DNA of 64,000 nt, taken from the NCBI GenBank assembly GCA_023376005.1, contig CM042181.1:17091412-17155411 (forward strand), written 5' to 3'. Both the position numbers and the translations under genes were made by a program. Below are positions 10,598 through 21,080 of this stretch, piece by piece. Positions within the stretch are counted from its first letter, which is position 1. Every line of letters starts with the position of its first letter. Under the pieces are notes generated by a model that did no database searches, had not been told where the DNA came from, and worked only from the letters and a program-made list of their open reading frames with translations. Source of the DNA: Doryteuthis pealeii. Lineage: Eukaryota > Mollusca > Cephalopoda > Myopsida > Loliginidae.

Positions 10598-11660
10598 TAC
10601 ACCAACAAGAATGAATAAAATAACGTCTTCAGCATAAAATAACCAACAAGGGTTGACATGCCATAAAATCCAACCAACCACCAAGAATGAATAAAACAAA
10701 ATGTCTTCAGCATAATAACCAACAAGGTTTGACATGCCATAAATCCAACCCACCAAGCAAAATGGTAAAATACCAACCATGCCGTAAAATCCAACCAACC
10801 ACCAAGAATGAATAAAACAAAATGTCTTCAGCTTAAAATTAACCCAACAGGTTGACATGCCGTTAAAATCCAACCAACACCAAGAATGAATAAAACAAAA
10901 TGTTCTTGGCATAAAAATAAACCCAACAAGGGTGACATGCCATAAAATCCAACCAACCACAAGAATGAATAAAACAAATGTCTTTGCATAAAATAACCCA
11001 ACAAGGGTTGACATGCCATAAAATCCAAGCAAACATCAAGAATGAATAAAACAAAATGTCTTTGGCATAAAATAACCAACAAGTGTTGACATGCCATAAA
11101 ATCCAACCAACCACCAAGAATGAATAAAACAAAATGTCTTCAGCATAAAATAACCCAACAAGTGTTGACATGCCAAAAATCCAACCAAACACCAGAATGA
11201 ATAAAACAAAATGTCTTTGGCATAAAATAACCCAACAAGGTTGACATGCGTAAAATCCAACCAACCACCAAGAATGAATAAAACAAAATGTCTTCAGCTT
11301 AAAATAACCCAACAAGGTTGACATGCCGTAAAATCCAAAAACCAACCACAAGAATGAATAAGACAAAAATGTTCTTGGGCATAAAACCCAACAAGGGTTG
11401 ACATGCCGCAAAATCCAACCAACCACCAAGAATGAATAAGACAAAAATGTCTTCAGCTAAAATAACCCAACAAGGGTTGACATGCCATAAATCCAACCAA
11501 CCACTAAGAATGAATAAAACAAAATGTCTTCAGCATAAAATAACCCAACAAGGTTGACATGCCCGTAAAATCCAACCAAACCACCAAGAATGAATAAAAC
11601 AAAATGTCTTCAGCTTTAAATAACCAACAAGGGTTGACATGCCCATAAAATCCAGCCAAA
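10598..11660 (-). repeat. 79-bp minisatellite derived from a SINE tail
   Basis: About 13-14 copies of a ~79-bp unit with AAGAATGAATAAAACAAAAT, AAAATAACCCAACAAGGG, TTGACATGCCATAAAATCC and AACCAACCAC. The same unit occurs once at 16340-16415 and in three copies at 25660-25890, where it is the 3' end of S3-type SINEs. Open frames on the minus strand are repeat artefacts. Frequent single-base indels in homopolymers may reflect sequencing error. Confidence 0.93.
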
Positions 11661-11777
11661 CAAGACTGGTTGCCATACCAAGGTTACCCAGTTTGCCCTA
11701 CTATTTACCCATAGCTGAAGGGAGAATAGTCGGATGCATACTTTTCGCAAGAGTTATGTTAGCTATTTCCTATGATC

Positions 11778-11818
<41 letters not shown>

Positions 11819-12078
11819 ACCAACTCCTTTGCTTGAGCAGGATGTGACACATAGCTGGGGGGAGAATAGTTGCATGAATTCCTTTCTCAAGAGCATAAGT
11901 TTCTATGTTTATTCAGCTGATCGTCGTATATTGTTTCCTCTCGTGCTGGCATCATGTGCTTTCTGATTTTAGTGTTTGGTAACTACTAATCTAAACACTT
12001 GCATTTTATATCTCAGTATGTATTACTAGCAGGACTTGTATATATATCATTCATTCATTCATCATCATCATTGGCAAT

Positions 12079-12550
12079 TCAGTCTCGAAAGACTATGATA
12101 AAAAGTTTTTGTGTGCCCCTGAAGTTGCAGCGCCTCCTGTGACTATGAAATCCTATGTTTGAGAAACATTCTCGACCACAGATTTTGCATTTGTAGGTTG
12201 TCCCTGTAGATGATGATGTTCCGATGCTTTGTTGCCGTTGCTTTCTTATGGACCTCTTAGCTTCATGATGTTGTATCAGGTGACTTCTGACATGTTACAG
12301 TCCTCTATGGAGATTCTGCTGCCACCGAGGGCGGTCTTGAGCCAAATTTTCCCAGCTGGAAGGGACAATGCCAAAGCACCTGAGATCATTTTTGCAGACA
12401 TCCTTGAATCGCAGTAGGGGGCGACCAATCTGTCTTTTAACAGATGTTAGCTCTCCATACAGGATGTCTTTCCAGATTTGTCCATCATCCATCCGAACGT
12501 ACATGACCCAACCATCGGAGACGACATTGTCTCAGTAGAGAGTACAGGCT
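12079..12550 (-). pseudogene. LINE ORF2 C-terminus (broken)
   Basis: Minus strand encodes RLRWLGHV, then after a one-base frameshift near 12500 RMDDGQIWKDILYGELTS, VKRQIGRPLLRFKDVCKNDL, and W-x-N-L-A-Q-D-R. This is the usual end of a non-LTR retrotransposon reverse transcriptase protein. After one in-frame TAA (about 12292-12294) the frame continues with a Cys/His finger (YKCKICGREC, then HSHRRRC) to TGA at 12079. Disabled by the frameshift and stop. Confidence 0.8.
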
Positions 12551-12633
12551 CTATATCATATATATATATATGAGAAGAAAATATTTAAAAAATATAACAA
12601 ACACAGGATGTTATGATCAGGAAAACAATTTTT

Positions 12634-12682
12634 AGTGTCAATACTTAAGCATTTCGGTATATTGTACCATCTTCAGGACACT
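12634..12682 (-). ncRNA. Hammerhead ribozyme, family B, minus arm
   Basis: Minus strand AGTGTC/GACACT stem I, CTGAAGA, GGTA/TACC stem II, GAAA, stem III ATGCTT/AAGTAT intact; triplet AUU. Confidence 0.76.
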
Positions 12683-12917
12683 GTTAAGTAATGTTTATGT
12701 GAGGGACAAAATGAAAGATGTTAAGTGTTATATATTCACATTAATGCATATGTCATTATGTGATGTTTACCTTCCATTTTTGCACATGCATTGATCACGT
12801 CATTGGTTTTCGTAAACAAACGCGCATATAAAAATTAACAGTTAATAACATCATATTCACACATTCACTATACACTTATCATCTTTCATTTTGTCCCTCA
12901 CATAAACAGTACTTAAC

Positions 12918-12966
12918 AGTGTCCTGAAGATGGTACAAAATACCGAAATGCTTAAGTATTGACACT
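12918..12966 (+). ncRNA. Hammerhead ribozyme, family B, plus arm
   Basis: As 4254-4302, with stem II loop CAAAA in place of CAATA. Stems I and III unchanged. The only difference falling in a loop fits structural constraint. Confidence 0.77.
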
Positions 12967-13084
12967 AAAAATTGTTTCCTGAACATAACATCCTGTGTTT
13001 GTTATATTTTTAAAATATTTTCTTCTCATATTGTCGGATTAATTTCTCACCGTATTTCCATATATATATATATATATATATATT

Positions 13085-13365
13085 TTTGGGAGAATATGTG
13101 CTTAATTGAAGTCGTACCTAATTTTGAAAATTAAATTGATAATTAATGAATTAGGCGGGCATACCTATTCAAATGTATGGCTAAACAAATCGAGAAAAAT
13201 CAAATTGTTTAGCCTTACATTTTGAATAGGTATGCCCGCCTAATTCATTAATTATCAATTAATTTTCAAAATTAGGTACGACTTCAATTAAGCACATATT
13301 CTCCCAAGAATTGTCCGGCTAAAAAGCCATATCAAACACATTTTTTGTTTGTTTATTTCTCATAT
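13085..13365. mobile_element. Fold-back element, family N, ribozyme lost
   Basis: Near-perfect palindrome of ~120-bp arms (GGGAGAATATGTGCTTAATT and complement; GGCGGGCATACCTATTCAAA and complement). No hammerhead core remains at the centre. Confidence 0.85.
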
Positions 13366-13436
13366 ATATATATATATATATATATAATTATATATATAAT
13401 GTATATATGAAATTATTTTGGTATATGTATCTGTTT

Positions 13437-13680
13437 GTTGGAGGCACATATATCAGGTTTGGGCATTTGTATGAAGCATTCAAGAAATAAATATCAGAAC
13501 CTCGGTTGTTTTTTAGTAGAGTTTCGTTTATTTAGTAGTAGTAAATTTTCTGGATTTTTATAGCTCCCTTTTTCAGACTGTGTAAGGACAGTAGTATTGC
13601 TGACTACTAAATAAACTCTACTCAAAAACAATCGAGGTTCCGATATCTTCAATATGTAAAAAGTATAATAATCTTGATTT
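13437..13680. repeat. Inverted repeat around 13500 and 13600
   Basis: GTAGAGTTTCGTTTATTTAG near 13516 is inverted as CTAAATAAACTCTAC near 13610. No hammerhead core found in it. Confidence 0.6.
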
Positions 13681-13691
13681 AACTGTCTCTA

Positions 13692-14423
13692 CTAGCAGGA
13701 CCTGTGGATATACCACAGTATGATGATTTAATTATTACAACATTTGATATATTTATTTAAGAGCTATTGCAAAAATTCTTCAATATGTAAAAAGTATGAT
13801 AATCTTGATTTAACTCTTTCTCACTCTGTTTTTCTTTCTTTCCTTCTTTTCATATTTTCATTAAGTTTAATTAAAATAGATTAGCATTATTGCTTCCACG
13901 CACTCACCCTCTCTCTCTCTATCTTTCCCCTGCTCTCTCTTTCTTTCTTTCTTCTTATATTTAAGAAAAAATACAAAAAAGAATGATAATAAAAACTAGC
14001 AGGACCTGTGGATAAACCACAGTATGATAATTTAATTATTACAACATTTGATATGTTTACTTAAGAGCTATTGCTAAATAGTTCAATATATAAAAAGTAT
14101 AATAATCTTGAAATAGCAGGACCTGTGGTTATACCACAGTATGATAATCTAATTATTACAACATTTGATATGTTTACTTAAGAGCTATTGCAAATTGTTC
14201 AATATGTAGAAAGTATAATAATCTTGAATAGCAGGACCTGTGGATATACCACAGTATGATAATTTAATTATTACAACATTTGATATTCAAATTGAGATCG
14301 CAAAAGGGGTGCCTAAAGGTCATATGGTCCCATTTTCCTATCAACCAAAAATATGGACACTTTATTTTTATCTCCCCTCTACCTAGGCAACGCCAGGTAG
14401 CTGCTTCTAGTATATAGATAAGA
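13692..14423 (-). mobile_element. Helitron-like element with repeated 3' ends
   Basis: On the minus strand it begins TCTTATCTATATACTAG (14423 downward), has a palindromic GGCGTTGCC region (14390), and ends with hairpin CTGTGG(TATAT)CCACAG, a short spacer and CTAG at 13695-13692, followed by T. TC start, 3' hairpin and CTRR end are Helitron hallmarks. The 3'-end unit recurs at about 13996, 14114 and 14227, so the element has four stacked termini. No Rep/helicase ORF, hence non-autonomous. Its 5' end is 80 bp from the TXNDC15 exon at 14504. Confidence 0.72.
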
Positions 14424-14503
14424 ATTGAAGGTTTTTTAAATTTTTTTATTGTGACTTTTATTATTTCTTTTTACTGATTCTTTTTCTTTCTTTTTTTCTT
14501 CAG

Positions 14504-14634
14504 CTTGAATGCTCGGTTTGGCGTTGTTTCTGTTCCCAATATTATATTCTTCCATCAGTCAAAGTCTGTTGTCCGTTTTAATAGTTCCAAAAAAACCTTT
14601 GAAAATATGGTTCTTTTTGTCAAGAATATGACAG
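14504..14634 (+). CDS. TXNDC15: TXNDC15 penultimate coding exon (thioredoxin-fold part)
   Basis: Internal exon of a thioredoxin-domain protein of the ER membrane; human TXNDC15 is linked to ciliogenesis and Meckel-Gruber syndrome. The exon follows a polypyrimidine tract ending TTCTTCAG and is followed by the strong donor GTACGT. Reading starts after one base that completes a split codon and gives 43 residues beginning LNARFGVVSVPNIIFF and ending KNMT, with one base left over (phase 1 donor). VPN matches the thioredoxin cis-proline loop (Pro at exon residue 11), followed by a beta strand. Two N-glycosylation sequons, NSS and NMT, sit where the vertebrate protein, from memory, has NHT and NQT. 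The other two frames contain stops. The reading phase joins exactly to the exon at 60213. The exon with the active-site region should lie upstream but is not recognised here. Identification rests on recalled family sequence, not a search. Confidence 0.88.
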
Positions 14635-14640
14635 GTACGT

Positions 14641-15110
14641 ACTGACTGGATTTTTTTCAGTTTTTTTTTACTTCTTTTTTTTTTTTTTTTTTCATTTCTT
14701 TTCCTTTTTTCGTTCTTTTTCGTTTTATCCCTTTTTCCCTTTTTTTCGTTCTCTCTTTTTATTTCTTTCTCTTTTCCTTTATTTAATGTTTACTTCTTTT
14801 TTCATTCTTTCTATTATTTCTTCTTTTTTTTTTTCTTCATTCATTTGCTTGTTTCTTTCTTCCTTTTTATTCTTTCTTCTTTTTATTTCTTTTTTCTTTC
14901 CTCTCTTTACCTTATTATCTCTTTTATTAATTCTTTCTCCTTTTTAGTTCATTCTCTCTTTTTCATTCTTCTCTCTTTTCATTCTTTCTCTCTATTGTAA
15001 ATCTTTTACATTTTTCAATCGCTTTTTTTTTTTTTTTGGTCATTTTTTGTTTTGTTTCTTTTTCTTTCTTTCTTTCTTGTTCTTTTTTTTCCTGGAAGAA
15101 AAGGGAAAAA
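14641..15110 (+). repeat. T/C-rich low-complexity tract
   Basis: Degenerate TTTC/TTCT sequence directly downstream of the exon donor. No gene. Confidence 0.9.
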
Positions 15111-15339
15111 CAAAATTTTAAAATTCCAGAACTCTTCTACAGATGATTGAAAAGGAAAGAAAAAAGGTTGAAAAAAAAAAAAAGCCCTGACACTTTTTCA
15201 TTTTTTTCTTCTTTCTTTTTTTTTTTTTTTGTCTTGTGGGTAAAAATGTCTCTTCAAGCATTTCTTCTTATTTTGAGGTTATTTTTAAACTTACAGGCTG
15301 TCATTTTTTATGACTAGAGTTCAGTCTTAACTTAAATTG

Positions 15340-16090
15340 GAAATCTCACTCTCCCGGGACCTCTCTCTCTCATGTCCCTCTGTCCCCATCCCTCACTCTT
15401 CCTCTGGGCCTCACCCTCACCCTAAACTCCTTTCCTCTGGCCCCTCACCCCACCCTCACTCTTCCTCTGGCCCTCACCCTTCATTTCTTCCTCTGCCCTC
15501 ACCCTCTCTCTTCCTCTCTGTCCCTTCACTGTTCCTCTCTGTCCCTCACCCTCTCTCTCTCTTCCTTCACCCTCTCTCTCTCTTCCTTCACCTTCTCTCT
15601 CTCTTTCCTTCACCTTCTCCCTCACCCTCTCTCTCTTCCTCTCTGTCCTCACCCTTTCTCTCTCTCCTCTCTCTTCCCTCTTCCTCTCTGTCCATCACCC
15701 TCTCTCTCTCTCTTCCTCTCTTCCTCTCACCCTCTGCTCTCTCTCACCCTTCTCCCTCTCTTCCTCTCTCCTCTCCCTCTCTCCCTCAACCTCTCTCTTC
15801 TTCCTCTCTTCTCCCTCAACCTCTCTCTCTCTTCATCTCTGTCCCTCACCCTCTGCCTCTCACTTCTCTCTGCCTCTCACCCCCTCTCTCTCTTCCTCTC
15901 TGCCTCTTCACCCTCTCTCTCTCTTCCTCTCTGTTCCCTCACACCATCTCTCTCTCTTTCCTCTCTGCCTCACACTCTCTCTCTCTCTCTCCTCTCTGTC
16001 CCTCACACTCTCTCTCTCTCTTCCCTCTGTCTCTATACTCTTCTTTCTCTCCCCTCTCTCTCTCTCTCTCTCTCTGTCCCTTCCCTCCAT
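15340..16090 (+). repeat. CCTCTCTCTCT-type pyrimidine tract
   Basis: Degenerate (CT)n with CCCTCACC and TTCCTCTCTG sub-repeats. The Ser/Leu/Pro frame on + and the Arg/Glu frames on - are low-complexity artefacts. Confidence 0.93.
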
Positions 16091-16339
16091 ACATGTGTAT
16101 ATTTATACACCAATGCACGTTTAGTTATTGCCAGGGGGTGGGATGCACCATCTGAATATCTAATTTTTACAGCCCCAAAGTCTACATTATATATCATAAA
16201 TATCCAATTTTATTTATAGTGGTAGTACATGTTAGGGTACCATCTATAGGTTAAATAGAGAAAACAAAAGAGTGTAAAAATGTTTGTTTTTTGTTTTGTT
16301 TTTTTAAATTCCAGTTTAGAAAAATAATTTTGAATACCC

Positions 16340-16600
16340 ATCAAAAATAAATCAAATAAAATGTTCTTTGGCATAAAATAACCCAACAAGTGTTGACATG
16401 CTGTAAAATCCAACCAATAAGGCAACAATACCTTACTATTTACCCATAACTGGAGGGAGAGTAGTTGGATGCATACCTTTCCCAAGGGTATTAGTGCTAT
16501 GTGAAATGCAAACAGCCTCGTCCAGAATTTGAACTCAGGTCGAACTAGTCCATTTCCTATAACTCTAACCATCATACCACACGCCTCTGTCTGTCTATCT
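16340..16600 (-). mobile_element. SINE family S2 with S3-type tail
   Basis: Minus strand: tRNA-like head (GTATGATGGTTAGAGTTAT, GACCTGAGTTCAAATTCTGG as B box), body CTAATACCCTTGGG, and a tail matching the 79-bp unit of 10598-11660. Confidence 0.75.
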
Positions 16601-16639
16601 CTCTCTCTCTCTCTCTCTAAATATATATAAAATATAATA

Positions 16640-16850
16640 AAATAAATATATAAAGGTTTAACATATCTATTTATTAGGTGAGAAAGGAACATTCACGACC
16701 ATTTTGGTTTCATGCATTTGAAAAATCTTCACCTGATGATTGCCTCGCATGAAACCAAAATGGTTGTGAATGTTCCTTTGTCACCAAATAAATAGATATG
16801 TAAAACCTTTATATATTTATTTTATTACATTATATAACAGCTCTATTTTA
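16640..16850. mobile_element. Fold-back element, family E
   Basis: Arms TTTAACATATCTATTTATT and complement flank a hammerhead. The left arm keeps only the ribozyme's 3' half in the minus direction. Confidence 0.75.
16728..16770 (+). ncRNA. Hammerhead ribozyme, family E (TTCAC stem I)
   Basis: Stem I TTCAC/GTGAA; CTGATGA at 16733-16739; stem II TGC(CTC)GCA with a facing T-T; GAAA at 16751-16754; stem III ACCA(AAA)TGGT; triplet GUU with cleavage after T16765. Confidence 0.76.
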
Positions 16851-17009
16851 TATTGAGCACTCTACCAATAATACTGCCTTTGGTACACCATTCCAGCAAA
16901 AGCTGAAACAGTGACCATCCCACACTATAAAATATAAAATATATATAAAATTCAGAAATTTCATGAAAACGCGTATTTCAACCTAAAACACGGCGAGCAA
17001 CCGAAAAGA

Positions 17010-18180
17010 CTAATGCTGTGACGTAATATCATTTTTTTTTATTTTATTTATTTATTTTATTATTTTTTTATTCTTTAATTTTCTTTAAGTTGCACATGAC
17101 TTTCACAATCAAAGTCATGCCACATTCTGCCACGATTACCATGATCGTATTTCGGATGAGTTACGTCACACAATTTCGAAAGAAAATTAACGGCCAAAAA
17201 AAAAATGCCAAATCCGTTCACTTCATTTAAGTACTTTTTTGCCCTCATATACAACATTTCATTTTTTTCCCCAGACAGTCTGATATACCTTGAAAAAGGG
17301 TGAATGCTCACCCGAAATATCGGAATAGATTAAACCCGGAACAAAGCAACGGTTGAATATATAAAAATTCTGATTTTTGTTCTGTTTTTCTTGTTTTTGT
17401 TCTTTTTTCCAACGCTTTAAAAAGACCAAACAAACAACGTTCACAAGAACATAACATACATAATTATATATATTATATATATAATGTGTGTGTGTATGTT
17501 GATGAAATTAATATAACATTTATTTTAATTATTATTTATGCTAGCATAGACGAGTCCATTTCCTATAACTCTAACCATTATACCATACGCCGCTCTCTCT
17601 CTCTCTTTTTATATATATATATATTATATATATAATGTGTACATGTATTTTGATGAAATTAATATAGCATTTAATCTAATTATTATTTATGTTAGCGACA
17701 TTTAATAGTCTTATGTGAACTTCTTTTTTGTCTGTTTTTTAATCTTAAGATTTTAAGAAGGAAATAAAAACCTTTTTTTATTTCAATCAATTATACTCCC
17801 TCTTAATTATATGACCTTTATTTCATGTCCCACCGTCAAATAAAATTAATTGATACAAATTTTGTTGAATAATTTAATCGACTTTACCTTTCACCTTAAA
17901 AAGCACAAAATACTGTCTGTGGGATTATTGGGACATGATTTTACCCATAAGAAAATTTCTCTCATTTTTAGTTGGCTAGGTCGAAACTCATTCTCTTATT
18001 TTTCATTCTGCTTTCTCTTTCATTTTTTTTTTCTCATAAATAATGTCTGATGAACCTAGCAATTGCTAATTACTCTGTTCACCTTGTATCTTTGCTTAGT
18101 AAACCTTTTTCCCTATTCTTAATACTTGCGATTCTTTCTATTATTTCTCTGTGAACTCTGATACCCGAGTTACAACAGTG
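17010..18180. other. A/T-rich DNA, no gene recognised
   Basis: Contains short TA/CT microsatellites (17460-17640) and two copies of a segment with GATGAAATTAATATA and TAATTATTATTTATG (about 17500 and 17650). ORFs here lack any family pattern. Confidence 0.5.
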
Positions 18181-18224
18181 ACCCATGAAGGTTGGTGTGC
18201 CATTGAACAAAGAAACCAGACCAG

Positions 18225-19020
18225 ACTACAAAGATATTGGTAATCTAAACATTAGCTACATAAATGAGAGTAACATCCCCTTGTTTGTTTCACTTTGAGG
18301 AAGCCATTTGTTTTGGTCTGCCATTTTCATTTCACCATAATTCTACACTGAAAATATGAATTTGTTTGAATCAATACAACTGAATGTCTTAACACAAAAA
18401 TATCATAAAATGTGTTCTTAATAACAATTAAGTTCATTTCAAATAATGTGCAAGCACTATTAAGAACACATTTTATGATATTTTTGTGTTAAAACATGCA
18501 GTTGAGTTAAATCTTACTTAACGGACATAAAATCCATGTCACCCCACCAAAAGAAAAAAAATCCCCCAAATCAGGGAATTAACCAAATTTAATGAAATTT
18601 TCAGTGTTGATATATTAATGAATAAACAATATAATGCACCAGTTATTTTATTTGAAAACTCTTGTATTTTTTAAAGTCAGTTAACTTTGAACCACGTATC
18701 TTTGAGGCATAACACAGATTCACAAACATATGTGGTTCAAAGTTAACTGACCTGAAAAAATGTATGAGTTTTTAAATAAAATAACTGGTGCATTATATCT
18801 TTTATCCATTCATATATAAACACTGAAAATCTCATTAAATTCAGTTAATTCCCTGAATTTTGGTTTTTTTTTTTCTTTTGGCAGGGTGACATACGATGGT
18901 GGAATTTAGGTCCGTTAAGTAGGATTTAACCACATATGATTTCCTCAAAGTGAAAGAAACAAGGGGGGGCTTACTCTCATTTATGTAGCTAATGTTCAGA
19001 TTACCAAGATATTTATCAAG
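18225..19020. repeat. Nested ~800-bp inverted repeat
   Basis: Outer arms 18225-18310 and 18935-19020 (CATTAGCTACATAAATGAGA and complement). Inside are a perfect ~37-bp hairpin (18385-18493, CATAAAATGTGTTCTTAATA) and a second palindrome (18505-18925) centred near 18700 (GTTCAAAGTTAACTGAC). A divergent relative lies at 26535-27115. Confidence 0.85.
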
Positions 19021-19045
19021 TGTAGATCAATTAAAATAACTACTA

Positions 19046-19258
19046 AGACTAACGCACTTCTATATACTCAAACAAGAACAACAACCACAATGTGAAACAT
19101 GTCAAACACTTATTCATGGAATGCAGATTTTTTGCTCACATCAGAAACCGTTATTTTAAAGCAAACAATATGAAAGATCTGTTTGAAAATATCAACAATT
19201 TTGAAATACGATATACTAATTTGAAACCTAAAATTAATAGATTCCTTCATACAAAATA
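19046..19258 (+). pseudogene. LINE ORF2 end, duplicated and deleted copy
   Basis: Diverged duplicate of the downstream LINE segment. It retains QQPQCETCQT, but a 17-base deletion between two AAACAC repeats removes the LTVKH region and shifts the frame. The tail then differs and stops at TAG. Confidence 0.72.
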
Positions 19259-19259
19259 G

Positions 19260-19628
19260 CAACAATACTGGAATATCAACATCCACAATAAACTCTTCTT
19301 AATCAAACCCATTTTGGGAGGCTGGAGAACAACTTTAAGGAAGTCTAGAAAGGAACGTCTAGAAAGGAACATGTCAGTTGTGTCCCGATTATGCATTGGT
19401 CATACAAGACTAACGCACTCCAATATACTCAAACAAAAACAACAACCATAATGTGGAACATGTCAAACACCTTTGACAGTTAAACACTTATTCATGGAAT
19501 GCAGGTTTCTTGCTCACATCAGAAACCATTATTTTAAAGCAAACAATATGAAAGATCTGTTTGAAAATGTCAACATGGAGGATATTCTCTCCTTTTTGAG
19601 GGAAATAAAATTATACCATAGAATATAG
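19260..19628 (+). pseudogene. LINE ORF2 C-terminus
   Basis: 123 codons in one frame: W-N-I-N-I-H-N-K-L, then LIKPILGGW, SRLCIGHTRLTHSNIL, CGTC-x9-H-x4-C (a Cys-Cys-His-Cys finger with LTVKHLFMEC), and NMKDLFENV, ending KLYHRI and TAG. SRLxIGHTRLTH followed by the finger is the conserved end of Jockey/I-like non-LTR retrotransposon ORF2 after the RNase H region. One in-frame TAA stands where the upstream duplicate has CAA. The 3' UTR (to about 19800) ends CCCAGATGGGTTGATATACC, like the SINE tails. Confidence 0.82.
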
Positions 19629-19911
19629 ACATGAACTTAATCAATACCATACAATATAATCCCCAATAATGCTAACACATTGTTAAAACCAATTACTAAA
19701 AGTATATATATGAATGCACGATATGTATCACTTCCTAACCGTTAGGCATGACATAACCCCAGATGGGTTGATATACCGTTAAAATCAATAAACAAACAAA
19801 CTTTGAATCTTCAGGCAGGCATGAAGCGCCGCTCTGAATTTACAAGAATTCCACATTCTCTACGGTTTCAAATTAAATGTCTGTAACTATTTCTGTATTT
19901 AACTGTCTTAA

Positions 19912-20352
19912 CTTTTTTCTCTTTCTCTCTCTCTTTTTCTCTTTCTTTCTTTCTCTTTCTCTCTCTCTTTTTCTCTTTCTTTCTGTATTCAACTGTTTTG
20001 TTTTTCTCTCTCTATCTCTCTCTTTTTCTCTCTCCCTCTCTCTCTTTCTCTCCCTCTCTTTTTTCTTTCTCTCTCTCTCCTTTCTTCTCTCTCTCCTTCC
20101 CTCTCTTTTTTTTCTTTCTCTCTCTCTCTCTCTCCCTCTCTCTCTTTTTTTCTCTCTCTCCTCTCTCTCTTTTATTTCTCTCTCTCCCTCTCTCTCTTTT
20201 TCTTTCTCTCTCTTCTCTTTTCTTTCTTTCTTTCTCTCTTTTTTTTCTTTCTTTCCCTCTCTCTCTCTCTTTTCTTTTCTTTCTTTCTTTCCCTCTCTCT
20301 CTCTTTTTTCTTTCTTTCTCTTTTTTCTCTCTCTCTCTTTTCTCTCTCTCTT

Positions 20353-20389
<37 letters not shown>

Positions 20390-20545
20390 TTCTCTCTCTC
20401 CCTTTCTCTCTCTCTTTCTCTCTCTCTCTCTTTCTCTCTCTCTCTTTCTTTTTCCAATTCTTTCTTTCTCTCTCTTTTTTCTCTTACTTTCTCTTTTTCT
20501 TTCTCTTACTTTCTCTCTTACTCTCTCCTCTTCTCTCTCTCCCTC
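19912..20545 (+). repeat. TTTCTCTC polypyrimidine tract
   Basis: 634 bp of almost pure pyrimidine. Four long frames on both strands are artefacts. Confidence 0.95.
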
Positions 20546-20869
20546 TCGAATTAGGAAAAATCCATTATAAGAAGAGATCCAACAATATCTACCAGCCCTC
20601 GCCCTCACTAAAAATAAAGGGGAGGAGAATGTTTGACTTTCAATCAATTCTTTCAAGTATAAAAGATTTGAATCTAGAATGGAAAGGGTTTATTGCTTAT
20701 TTTCCATAAATAGAATGTGAAGATATTGTTTTGTTTTTTGTAGGGGGAGGGGGGATAGAGTGAAAAGAATAAAGAAGAAGAGAGAAAGTGTGTGTGGGAG
20801 GAGGGAAGAAGACAGAATCTACTTCCACTTGTAAACACGTACCACAAAACTTTAAACTCGAGTGGAGAT

Positions 20870-21080
20870 GGGTTTTTTTTAATTTCATCACTTTTTATGA
20901 TTTTTAATGATTTTTATGATTTAATGATTTTTTAATGATTTTTTTAATTTAATTATTTTTTAATGATTACTTTTTATATTTTAAATTATTTCATTACTTT
21001 TTATGATTCTTTTAAGAATCATTTTTTAGTTATTTCATTACTTTTTAATGATTTCATTAATTTTTTAAAGAATTTAAAAA
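20870..21080. repeat. TTTTTAATGATT-type A/T-rich repeat
   Basis: Degenerate repeats of TTAATGATTTTT and ATTTCATTACTTTTTATGAT. Confidence 0.7.

Larger units (their letters stand above)
12565..13070. mobile_element. Fold-back element, family B, second copy
   Basis: Same arms and right end as 3960-4395, with a different ~100-bp centre (12730-12840). Confidence 0.85.

Noticed and set aside
10553..11496. Overlapping 60-190 codon minus-strand frames with repeated WILWHVNPCW-like words
   Set aside because: Products of the 79-bp SINE-tail minisatellite; the unit length and indels create shifting frames.
15337..16155. 272-codon Ser/Leu/Pro-rich frame and opposite Arg/Glu frames
   Set aside because: They lie wholly in a degenerate (CT)n tract. 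Composition mirrors the repeat and no domain pattern exists. The same applies to the long frames at 19873-20656, 23218-23619, 30332-30976, 31794-32579, 35202-35795, 48304-48837, 54707-55520 and 60522-61006.
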